NCBI GenBank assembly: GCA_016840245.1
Contig: JAEOST010000479.1
Coordinates: 1-15,750 of the forward strand
Source of the DNA: Candidatus Thorarchaeota archaeon
GTDB lineage: Archaea > Asgardarchaeota > Thorarchaeia > Thorarchaeales > Thorarchaeaceae
Direction of reading: 5' to 3'
Length of the DNA: 15,750 nt
Both the position numbers and the translations under genes were made by a program. The notes under the pieces are model-generated. The model saw nothing but the letters and a program-made list of their open reading frames with translations, searched no databases and had not been told where the DNA came from. Shown here piece after piece: positions 1 through 7,500 of the stretch (positions within the stretch are counted from its first letter, which is position 1; each line of letters opens with the position of its first letter).

Positions 1-63
1 GCCACCGCCCGCGGGGCAATTGAAGTCTGTTTGACCAGTAGGTTTTCGACCTTTGGACGACAT
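1..63 (-). CDS. TFB-like N-terminus on the minus strand, cut by the window edge
   Basis: On the minus strand an ATG at 63-61 opens a frame of 21 codons that runs off the window. It begins MSSKGRKPTGQTDFNCP and then reads AGGG. A basic start followed by F-x-C-P and G-G matches the N-terminus of the complete TFB at 1036 (MASRTVRS...FTCPECGG), although the second cysteine of the expected CPxC is Gly here (GGC where TGC is expected). A purine-rich ribosome-binding site (GAGAGAGG, minus strand of 71-78) lies 7 nt upstream. The leader on the minus strand of 64-99 also resembles the leader of the second TFB (GGCTATCCCA...TTAG...GAGAGAG here, GGCTCATTCCCAATAGG-AGAGAG there). I infer this is the 5' end of a TFB gene: either a third, divergent TFB, or the missing 5' end of the gene at 100 turned around. 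Only 21 codons are visible, so the call is tentative. Confidence 0.45.
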   Translation of the reverse strand, partial: MSSKGRKPTGQTDFNCPAGGG

Positions 64-99
64 TGTTAAACCTCTCTCACTAATATGGGATAGCCGTAC

Positions 100-960
100 T
101 TGGAGAAGGGCGAGAGGATTTGCTCTTCCTGTGGACTCGTTATCAGCGACCACAGAATAGACACTGGACCCGAGTGGAGAGCCTTCACAGCTGATGAGAA
201 GGACGCTCGTTCAAGGGCAGGAGCCCCGACGAGCTATGCGATCCACGATAAGGGCCTCTCAACAATGATTGACTGGCGAGACCATGACTCGCAAGGAAAG
301 AGATTCACTGCAAAGAAACGCTCTGAGATCTATCGGCTACGGAAATGGCAGATTAGAACTCGAGTCCATAGCTCAGTTGACAGGAACCTAGCTCAGGCAA
401 TGTCTGGGCTTGACAGGCTATCCTCGCAACTTGGACTCACAAAGAGCATCAAGGAGCTCGCAGCGCTCCTGTACAGGAACCTCATTGTGCGACGACTCGC
501 TCGAAGCAGGTCAATCGATGCAATGGTGGGAGCTGCAATCTATGCAGCATGCAGACTACGAAGTGCACCCCGTTCATTGGAAGAGATTGCTAGACACTCT
601 CGAGTAAACAGGAAGAAGATCGGACAACACTATCGTCTTCTTGTCGAGAAGCTCAAGCTCAGAATGCCGATATCGGATCCTGCCAACTACGTACCACGAT
701 TCATCACTCAACTGAAGCTACCTGGAAAGGTGCAACAGAAAGTGATTGAAATCTTGGAACTGGCAAAGGAACAGAGAACCCTGGTCACTGGGAGAGACCC
801 CAGAGGACTAGCGGCCGCAGCAATATACATCGCGTCCATTCTAATGGATCACCGTGTTACACAGAGAGACATTGCAATGGCGGCGGGAGTAACAGAAGTT
901 ACGGTAAGAAACAGGTACAAGGAGCTCGTACAGAAGCTCGGCATCACAATGGCCCCATAG
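100..960 (+). CDS. tfb: Transcription initiation factor B paralogue with half a zinc ribbon
   Basis: This is an archaeal TFIIB-type factor, which binds TBP-TATA DNA and recruits RNA polymerase. Seen in the 286 residues: the second zinc-knuckle pair C-S-S-C near residues 8-11; the B-reader/linker stretch (RIDTGPEWRAF, then GAPTSYAIHDKGLSTMIDW at about 41-59); a first cyclin fold containing RSRSIDAMVGAAIYAACR; and a second cyclin fold with GRDPRGLAAAAIYIAS and a terminal helix-turn-helix (VTQRDIAMAAGVTEVTVRNR) of the kind that reads the BRE. By eye it is about 70% identical to the TFB at 1036. The odd point is the N-terminus. The first CPxC pair is missing, the frame is closed upstream by stops at 67-69 and 91-93, and no frame on this strand encodes CPxC between 1 and 99. 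The proposed TTG start at 100 has only a weak GGGA 9 nt upstream. The body of the gene is intact, so the truncation looks recent or artefactual. It may be a 5'-broken gene. Confidence 0.85.
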   Translation: MEKGERICSSCGLVISDHRIDTGPEWRAFTADEKDARSRAGAPTSYAIHDKGLSTMIDWRDHDSQGKRFTAKKRSEIYRLRKWQIRTRVHSSVDRNLAQAMSGLDRLSSQLGLTKSIKELAALLYRNLIVRRLARSRSIDAMVGAAIYAACRLRSAPRSLEEIARHSRVNRKKIGQHYRLLVEKLKLRMPISDPANYVPRFITQLKLPGKVQQKVIEILELAKEQRTLVTGRDPRGLAAAAIYIASILMDHRVTQRDIAMAAGVTEVTVRNRYKELVQKLGITMAP

Positions 961-1016
961 GGCAATCACAAAGATGGTATTCGCGTTAAATGACCCGAAA
1001 GGGCTCATTCCCAATA

Positions 1017-1024
1017 GGAGAGAG
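1017..1024 (+). promoter_or_regulatory. Ribosome-binding site of the second TFB
   Basis: A GGAGAGAG purine run ends 11 nt before the ATG at 1036. The same GAGAGAG element precedes the minus-strand TFB-like start at 63, which helps link the two leaders. Confidence 0.5.
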
Positions 1025-1035
1025 ATATTAGAATA

Positions 1036-2001
1036 ATGGCATCCCGAACAGTTCGTTCAAGAAATAGTGGAACAAGCGTTAAAGAAGAGACGATCTTCAC
1101 CTGCCCTGAGTGCGGTGGACACGAGAAATTCTTAGACGCAGAAAAAGGAGACGAGATTTGCGCAGCATGCGGTCTCGTCATAGAAGATCATAGGATTGAC
1201 ACCGGACCTGACTGGAGAGCATTCACACAGCAAGAGTCAGATTCACGTGCAAGGACAGGTGCACCGGCCAGCTACACCATGCACGACAAGGGTCTTTCTA
1301 CAATGATCGACTGGCGTGACACTGACTCCTCTGGAAAGCAGTTCTCTGCCAGACAGCGTGCTCAGATTCACAGGCTCCGTAAGTGGCAGCTTCGCAGTCG
1401 CGTACACAGCTCCATTGACAGGAACCTTGCACAGGCCATGACAGAGCTAGACAGGCTCGCATCTCAGATGGGTCTCAGCAGAGGACTCAAAGAGCAGGCT
1501 GCAATGATCTACAGGAAGTTGATAGTCAAGAGACTTGTTAGAAGCAGGTCTATTGATGCAACTGTAGCTGCAGCAGTCTACGCAGCTTGTCGACTAAGGC
1601 AGGCTCCTCGATCGCTTGAGGAGATTGCACAATTCACACGAGTTGACAAGAAGAAGATTGGTAAGCACTACAGGATGATTGTAGGCAAACTCAAGATGAG
1701 AATGCCTATCTCAGAGCCTTCGACCTATGTACCAAGGCTGGTCACACAACTGGGTGTACCCGGTGAGGTTCAGAGGGTCACTCTTGAGATCATTGAGAAG
1801 GCAAAAGCCAAGCCCGGTCTAGTAACCGGCAGAGACCCACGAGGTCTCGCAGCTGCAGCTATCTACATCGCATCGATACTCACGGACTACCGTGTGACTC
1901 AGCGACAGATTGCAATGGCTGCAGGTGTCACAGAAGTGACAATCAGGAACCGTTACAAGGAACTTGTACGGGAACTGGACATTCGGATGGATCCTGTCTA
2001 A
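1036..2001 (+). CDS. tfb: Transcription initiation factor B (TFIIB homologue), complete
   Basis: This 321-residue protein has the full archaeal TFB layout. The N-terminal zinc ribbon uses C-P-E-C at about 23-26 and C-A-A-C at about 42-45. The B-reader/linker region follows, with RIDTGPDWRAF and HDKGLSTMIDW. Two cyclin folds come next, marked by RSRSIDATVAAAVYAACR and GRDPRGLAAAAIYIAS, and the protein ends with the BRE-reading helix-turn-helix VTQRQIAMAAGVTEVTIRN. In the cell it bridges TBP on the TATA box and RNA polymerase. The ATG is supported by GGAGAGAG upstream and by a normal basic N-terminus. It lies 75 bp after the paralogue at 100, same direction, so the pair looks like a tandem duplication; its coding sequence appears more GC-rich than the surface-protein genes nearby. 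A hairpin with a T-rich tail follows 12 bp after its stop. Confidence 0.97.
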   Translation: MASRTVRSRNSGTSVKEETIFTCPECGGHEKFLDAEKGDEICAACGLVIEDHRIDTGPDWRAFTQQESDSRARTGAPASYTMHDKGLSTMIDWRDTDSSGKQFSARQRAQIHRLRKWQLRSRVHSSIDRNLAQAMTELDRLASQMGLSRGLKEQAAMIYRKLIVKRLVRSRSIDATVAAAVYAACRLRQAPRSLEEIAQFTRVDKKKIGKHYRMIVGKLKMRMPISEPSTYVPRLVTQLGVPGEVQRVTLEIIEKAKAKPGLVTGRDPRGLAAAAIYIASILTDYRVTQRQIAMAAGVTEVTIRNRYKELVRELDIRMDPV

Positions 2002-2013
2002 GTACAGGGCTAA

Positions 2014-2052
2014 GAGAGCACTAGGGTGCTCTCACTCTTTCTTTATTTATAT
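2014..2052 (+). terminator. Terminator-like hairpin after the TFB pair
   Basis: A perfect 8-bp inverted repeat, GAGAGCAC (2014-2021) and GTGCTCTC (2026-2033), encloses the 4-nt loop TAGG. It is followed by a T-rich stretch (ACTCTTTCTTTATTTATAT) that would serve as the T-tract for plus-strand transcripts. It begins 12 bp after the second TFB stop codon and lies between convergent genes. Confidence 0.7.
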
Positions 2053-2102
2053 CGTTTAACAAGACAGTAACTACGTTAACACTAACTACCGAGATGACTT
2101 CC

Positions 2103-2142
2103 AAAAAAAGTGACTGATGTTGTAGTACGCTACAACATCAGT
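2103..2142 (-). terminator. Strong hairpin terminator for the minus-strand pair
   Basis: A perfect 13-bp inverted repeat, ACTGATGTTGTAG (2113-2125) and CTACAACATCAGT (2130-2142), has a 4-nt loop. On the minus strand it is followed within 3 nt by seven Ts (plus-strand A run at 2103-2109). It lies about 43 bp beyond the stop codon of the small membrane protein gene and faces the plus-strand hairpin at 2014, so the two convergent units are separated by back-to-back terminators. Confidence 0.75.
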
Positions 2143-2184
2143 ACTATGTTCTGCTGTCTATAGTAAATGTAACAATCTTCTGAA

Positions 2185-2616
2185 TTATCTTAAACGAGCA
2201 ATACCTATGTAGCCAAGAGCTACAAAGATAATGCCTTGTACTCCTATTGTTAATGCAGCGATTATTTGTGGTGCCTCAATCAACTTCAATATGTATAGAG
2301 ACACGAACCCAATCGTCACTACAAATACCAAGTACAGTCCAATAGCACTATAGAGTGTAAGCCTATTTTCTGACTCAGCTGAGAGTTCTTGCATTCTTCC
2401 AAAGATGTTGATGGAAAATTGAGAATGCACTGCATAGGCAGTACATAAAATAACCACAGCCAACAATATCAAGATACTTACAGACTCAGAGAAATCACCA
2501 GATTGTAACCAGACAGCAACACTCAGTATCACCGCACCCATGTACAATGACAAAGTAATAACTCGCCATAGTCGCACAATCCAATGACGTACAGGTTCGT
2601 TCGATTGCAAATTCAT
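2185..2616 (-). CDS. Small four-helix membrane protein, possible partner of the cysteine-rich precursor
   Basis: I do not recognise a family. The 143 residues are almost entirely hydrophobic helices: about 17-37, 44-62, 86-110 and 115-140. A polar loop rich in E, S and N sits at about 70-85 (RMQELSAESENR), and the protein ends in a short basic tail (ARLR). There are no catalytic motifs. The start is well fixed: an AAAAAGGAGGT ribosome-binding site lies 9 nt before the ATG. It follows the secreted rhodanese/cysteine-rich gene by only 37 bp on the same strand, and a strong terminator sits after it, so the two very probably share a transcript. Small multi-helix proteins next to bacteriocin-like precursors often give immunity or help export. 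That role is an inference from position only, and a generic membrane protein of unrelated function is equally compatible. Confidence 0.85.
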   Translation of the reverse strand: MNLQSNEPVRHWIVRLWRVITLSLYMGAVILSVAVWLQSGDFSESVSILILLAVVILCTAYAVHSQFSINIFGRMQELSAESENRLTLYSAIGLYLVFVVTIGFVSLYILKLIEAPQIIAALTIGVQGIIFVALGYIGIARLR

Positions 2617-2625
2617 CAGATTCTT

Positions 2626-2631
2626 ACCTCC
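2626..2631 (-). promoter_or_regulatory. Shine-Dalgarno site of the small membrane protein gene
   Basis: The minus strand reads GGAGGT, preceded by a run of A, 9 nt before the ATG at 2616. It is the strongest ribosome-binding site in the window and suggests efficient independent initiation on the second gene of the pair. Confidence 0.75.
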
Positions 2632-2653
2632 TTTTTGTCGTTAACTAAATGGA

Positions 2654-4072
2654 CTACCATAATCCCATGCAGTGACCTGCACCATAGCATCCTTCAAGAA
2701 TTGCTAGAAATCCTCCAGCACATATGAGACATCCCAGTATACCTGTTGCTATGCAAAGAACACACCAGGTGACAGTGAACACATTCCAGCAGGCAGCCAT
2801 ACACGCAATCAATTGGTAGCACAAACCACACTCAGCTAAAACATGAGGTGTTGCTGCAATAGAAGCTAAGCATATGAGAATGTGTGCAAGACAAACAAAA
2901 ACATTGTCCTCCTCAGCATCCATCAGAATTGCAGTGTTACTAAGAATTTCGCTGTTATATTCTGGGAGTTGATGCTTCACTAGTTTAGATAGAAACTTAG
3001 TTTCCTTACTCATGGTGTGGTATCTTGGAGCAAATTGTTGGAGTACTTCGTCGCCACTCTTTTCGTAAATGCGACCAATTTTCTTAGCTACTTTACCTAA
3101 GATAGCATATTGGTCCGAGAGTGAAACAGACAGATTTAGATCCACAATCTCTCTTGTAACAACCTCTGACAAACAGTTCGGTACATAGCTAATAACTGTG
3201 AACGCACTGTCGTAGACTTCGGAATCCGAAGGTATCAGCAAAGTATGCACAGTAAAGTTGTAATCAGTATTTAGAACTGAGTAACTTAGACTATGATACT
3301 TTGAAGATGATTCCTGCCCCACAATCTCCAAGCTCTCGAATCTTGCAGTTCGCTCACCTCCATCCACGAGTTCACTGTAACTCCACATCAGAGTGTTTGT
3401 AATAGTATACTCAGTAACTACATCGTCAACTTCATACATTATGTGGATGACTGTGTGACTCTTATCCTCTTCTAATACAGTCGACTGGACATTAACAGGC
3501 TCAGGACTTATTGGTTCCTCAGAGCAAGACGGGTTCTCAGCACATGGTACACTATTTGTCTGGTATAAGAGGAGCGGATTAATCTCAAATTTAAGATGTT
3601 TACCAACTTCATTTACAGTAACATGATGATAGGTTGTGTATATTGGAAATTCAGCCTCCATCCAAGATAGAATGCCTCCCTCCATATTGTAGACCTCAAT
3701 GAATTCATTGCTTGCTAGAATATCACTTGCTATCAAACTTATATTTCCAGATTTACAGTAGACGATTATCTCATGATTTTTGTACTCAACAAGTTCATCC
3801 AGACTTGCCTCAAGCTCGTCGTACGGTATTAGAATTGAATCGAACAAGTGTCCAGAATCATACTCACATTGATACCTTACATCAAGAACAATAGGAGTTT
3901 CGGAATTCTTTTGACGTAGCATTTTGTAGGCAACTTCAACAGAAATATTCTGGAAGCTACCTGATTCAGGTATTTGCTCCTGTGCAGCAACAGGCTGCAC
4001 TATACAAAAAACTATGAGCAACATTATAGCTAAGGTTGCGCTTTTAGCAACAATAACATTTGATCTTCTCAT
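2654..4072 (-). CDS. Secreted rhodanese-domain protein with a C-terminal cysteine-rich, halocin C8-like tail
   Basis: Three parts are visible in the 472 residues. A signal peptide covers about 1-30 (hydrophobic core LAIMLLIVFCIV, cleavage likely after PVAA); the RR at 2-3 lacks a proper Tat context. A rhodanese-like domain spans about 43-146: VLDVR at 62-66, the GHL segment near 74, and the active loop Y-C106-K-S-G-N-I-S, so the catalytic Cys is kept. A middle region (about 150-390) is unrecognised. The last 79 residues (394-472) are hydrophobic and hold 12 cysteines, including C415-G-L-C418, then C424-x3-C428, C437-x2-C440, C448-x2-C451, C462 and C468. Halocin C8 of haloarchaea is likewise a 76-residue cysteine-rich hydrophobic peptide cut from the end of a larger exported precursor, and it starts with a similar CxxC-x7-CxxxC pattern. 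The homology is by eye only. The start is supported by GAGGG 8 nt upstream. A four-helix membrane protein follows 37 bp later. Confidence 0.85.
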   Translation of the reverse strand: MRRSNVIVAKSATLAIMLLIVFCIVQPVAAQEQIPESGSFQNISVEVAYKMLRQKNSETPIVLDVRYQCEYDSGHLFDSILIPYDELEASLDELVEYKNHEIIVYCKSGNISLIASDILASNEFIEVYNMEGGILSWMEAEFPIYTTYHHVTVNEVGKHLKFEINPLLLYQTNSVPCAENPSCSEEPISPEPVNVQSTVLEEDKSHTVIHIMYEVDDVVTEYTITNTLMWSYSELVDGGERTARFESLEIVGQESSSKYHSLSYSVLNTDYNFTVHTLLIPSDSEVYDSAFTVISYVPNCLSEVVTREIVDLNLSVSLSDQYAILGKVAKKIGRIYEKSGDEVLQQFAPRYHTMSKETKFLSKLVKHQLPEYNSEILSNTAILMDAEEDNVFVCLAHILICLASIAATPHVLAECGLCYQLIACMAACWNVFTVTWCVLCIATGILGCLICAGGFLAILEGCYGAGHCMGLW

Positions 4073-4388
4073 TTAGTATTCCCTCAAAGAACGAGTCTTC
4101 AGGAAAGGTGAATGCAAAGTTGATGGTCAATTTATGGATATCTTATTGTGATTCGATAAGAAGGGTCTAAGTTTTCTAGTGTTTATAGGCTCTACCACGA
4201 TTCTAGTTTATTTGAACGAAACCTCCCTCCAAAGAGCTCGTCTAAGTTGTATACCAACTTTTCATAATTAACCTTTTCGAATTATTAATTGTTTAAAGTA
4301 GTATCAGAATCTAAAGTCACATTAAACATATCAATTTGTCACGTTATCCTACTCATCATTTGAGGCGAAATAGAATAGGAGGGTCTCT
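4073..4388. other. AT-rich intergenic region with no gene seen
   Basis: No frame on either strand gives a credible protein here. It should contain the promoter of the minus-strand unit starting at 4072. Weak TATA-like stretches on the minus strand (GCCTATAAAC at 4181-4190 and CATAAATT near 4131-4138) are candidates, but neither stands out. The AT-rich part around 4265-4300 contains only short A/T palindromes. Confidence 0.5.
4081..4085 (-). promoter_or_regulatory. Ribosome-binding site of the secreted rhodanese-domain gene
   Basis: The minus strand reads GAGGG 8 nt before the ATG at 4072. It fixes the start that gives a clean signal peptide. Confidence 0.6.
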
Positions 4389-4522
4389 TCACTTTCCTAA
4401 AGCTTCTAGCATTTTCTTAAACATTATCAGACTCGTACTAGAGCAACACCACCCTCGAGCTATTCTCCTTTCTCAAAGATGCGTTCAACTTCCAATTTCT
4501 TTTTGATATCTTGCTGAGGCAT
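4389..4522 (-). pseudogene. Decayed fragment of an iron-sulfur flavoprotein/SCP2 paralogue
   Basis: Read on the minus strand, an ATG overlaps the stop of the beta-helix gene (TAATG). It opens a 20-codon frame ending in EVERIFEKGE, then TAG at 4462-4460. The intact flavoprotein at 7893-8963 has EVERIFEEGEQLETGVAL at the matching place. After the TAG the fragment continues LEGGVAL, so CAA/CAG has become TAG. A one-base deletion follows (35 nt where the intact gene has 36), and then MFKKMLEA (from 4424) matches MFEKMPEA before a TGA at 4391-4389. By hand alignment the nucleotides are about 75% identical to 8178-8273. The flavodoxin core upstream and the SCP2 part downstream are missing. It is a degraded duplicate rather than a coding gene, although the 20-residue frame could still be translated by coupling to the upstream gene. 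Confidence 0.75.
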
Positions 4523-7500
4523 TATGTGAATCCTTGTTTCACGGACTCTGTTGTGTATTTCTGTAACACTAGTAGAGAGATTCCTACAATGCATACTCCT
4601 GCAACTCCTACTAGTACGATCACTAGGACAAATGAACCATCAGGGGATATCGAAGTTGTAGGAGTTGTTGAAATGTAAGTACTTGTCGTTGAAGAAGTTG
4701 AGGTTGTTGTGAATGTACTCGTTGACGTAGCGATTGTAGTAACTACAGTTTCGAAGTGTCTTGGATATCTGTCGATACTTCCTGCAAATCCGGGAATGTT
4801 GTATACACCTTCACCAGACCAATCGTCCCAAGCATTACCGATTTCACCATTGTCCCACCGATTGTACATACCATGGTCAAGTGCATTACCAAGTTTGTTA
4901 GCTGCAAGGGAATTATTGAAAAGTGTGTTATTGAAAATATGATTCAGATAGTTCTGATGGAGAGAAATCCCATATTCAGAATTGTTTGTAATCGAGTTCC
5001 GCAATATGATTGCATTTCTGACATAGTAAGACAGGATTCCAGTTCCATTGTTTGAATGGACCTCATTGTTATCTATAACACCACCCTCGAATAACAGACC
5101 ATGAGATCCATTGTCTGAGATTGTATTCCCGGTCACGTTGCCATGAACCCCACAAAGTCCAATTCCACCATTTCTGGATATGATGTTCTGAGAAATTTCT
5201 ATTGCAGTGAACTGATACGAACCTCTCACTCCATCAAGCCCATTATCAGTAATACTGCAATTCCTCATTGTGAAATAGTCACCATAATACAAGAAAACAC
5301 CATAACCATAATTCATCTCAATGGTGGTATCAAGAATGGTTGTACTCCGATCATAGGTTAAATCCATACCACGGTCATTATGCCTAATATCGCATCGGAT
5401 GATGTTATTCCCAATATTCGAAGACCAGGTGTTCCCCATCTCGATACCTGCTTCTGAGTTGTCAGTCATGGTGCAATTCAGCAATGTACAGTTGTACGAA
5501 GCTTCAATATAGACACCAGATTGCTTCTGCATAGTACACGTAACACTCTCGACAACAATATCCGCACAGTAAATTGCTATTACTCCATACGATGCGTTGG
5601 AGAAAGTCCCTCCGTATGCAACGACATTGTCACACTCGACGAGTATTACAGCACTAAAGTCCTCTATGTCAAGTTTTGTGTTCGAGAGCTCTGAGAAGTA
5701 TCCGAGCGGTAGTCCATTAACCAAGTTATCTTCTACATGATGATTACTATCTCCTCCAATTCCAGAGACATATAGACTGCAACCAATGAACGAGTTATTG
5801 GTTATTGTACAGTTGCGGCACCCGGTCATGGAAATACCATTTAACTTACTAGCAAATGTGTTCTCTGAAATAGTCAATTCACTGCCATAATAAATCCTAA
5901 TAGCTTGATGATTCTCTTCAAAATTCGAGGACTCAATTGTGCAGTTATAACTCCTATAGAGATATACTGCACTATCTGAGTTGTTAAAGAACATAGAATT
6001 AGAAATGATGCATGAACTACAGTAAGATAGTTCAATACCAGAAGAAGATTCATTCAATGTGAGTCTATTGACTGTTGAATTACTTGTATGTACCATAACT
6101 AATCCTAGTGATGTACTAGGTATTGTTAGATTAGAAACTGATACATTGGTGCTGTAGCAAATGAACACTTGAGAATAATCTGTGATGTTCAACTCCTGAG
6201 AGTCAAGTCCCCACCAATATCCCAGTGGTCTACCATTAACATAATTTTCAGTGACATTGTGTCTCCAGAAGTTCCAATCTGATTGCCAACCCGGACGTAT
6301 TATTAGACCCGTTCCTGTCATATTGTTTCCATGGATTGTGAAGTTCGTACCTCCATCAATCCTTATACCATAGCTTGAATCGGTGACTGTGTTGTAGATT
6401 ATTGTCACATTGACTGAATCATACTCGATGAATATACCACCACTGTTGTTGCAAACCACATTTTGTGATATGATTCCATTATCTGACCTAGCCAGAATGA
6501 AACCGGGACCCTCATTGTCACAGACTATGTTTCCGATAAATGACGAGTTCTTTGATCTACCTTCAATACCTGCTATTGAGTTTTCTCTGATATCATTACT
6601 CAGAACCAGATTGTTTCCACTGTGAAAGAGCCAGACTCCATCTCTTGGGTTTCCATACAGTGTGTTATTTACAATTAAGCACGAGGATGATTGATAGAGA
6701 CTGATTCCAGATTGCTCATATGCACCATGACCTATCGTCTGCCCGCTCAATCTAAGACCTGTATAACCTGTAACTGTGTTGTTAGCAATTGTACAGTTGA
6801 CAGACAATGCCAGCCCAATTCCATCCTTTTCATTATCGTAAAACGAATTTTTGTAAACAATGGAGTCAGTACAGATATCCAAATAGATTCCTCGACAAAT
6901 AGAGGTATTTCCTGAGTTATAGGAGGCTGTGATATTATGTGAATATGAAGCAGAAAAGAACCAATTCGTGTTTCTAGAGAACGTGCAATTGGCACAGTGC
7001 CCTAAACTGACATAGCGACCTCTAACACTGGTTCCATCTACAATTTCGCAGTTTGTACAGTTGACAAGAACAAGCTGACCGTAATCGTCAGGATTGAAGA
7101 GCAAGTCCATCTCATCGACCACATACCCAAATGGTTTTCCTCCAACTGTGTTTAATGAGAAATCGTGTCTCCAATTCTGAAGGGATTCACCCATGATCTG
7201 GATCTCTAGACCAATTGTGTTATTGAACAGAGTAAAGTCAACAGCACGCCCAATATGGATGAATCCAGACTCGATATTGTTTGATAGAAATTGGATATTA
7301 TTACAATCCCAAGACCGGAAATAGTTCTCAATCACACAATTTTCGAAGATCGTATTATTGGACTTAGCGAAGTAGATTCCACCAATCAAACAATTTCGAA
7401 TTATAACATGTAGACCAATCTCACCGAAGTTAATGGAAGACACATTGAAGCCTTCAATTATTATGGGACTCCCAGCTGTTCCCATCCCCCCAAACCCCAT

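Noticed and set aside
4265..4300. A/T-only inverted repeat (AATTAA...TTAATT)
   Set aside because: The arms are six A/T bases in an AT-rich stretch, as expected by chance.
4460..4522. Functional 20-residue peptide gene coupled to the beta-helix gene by TAATG
   Set aside because: The peptide aligns to the middle of the flavoprotein and homology continues past its stop, so a decayed fragment explains it better.
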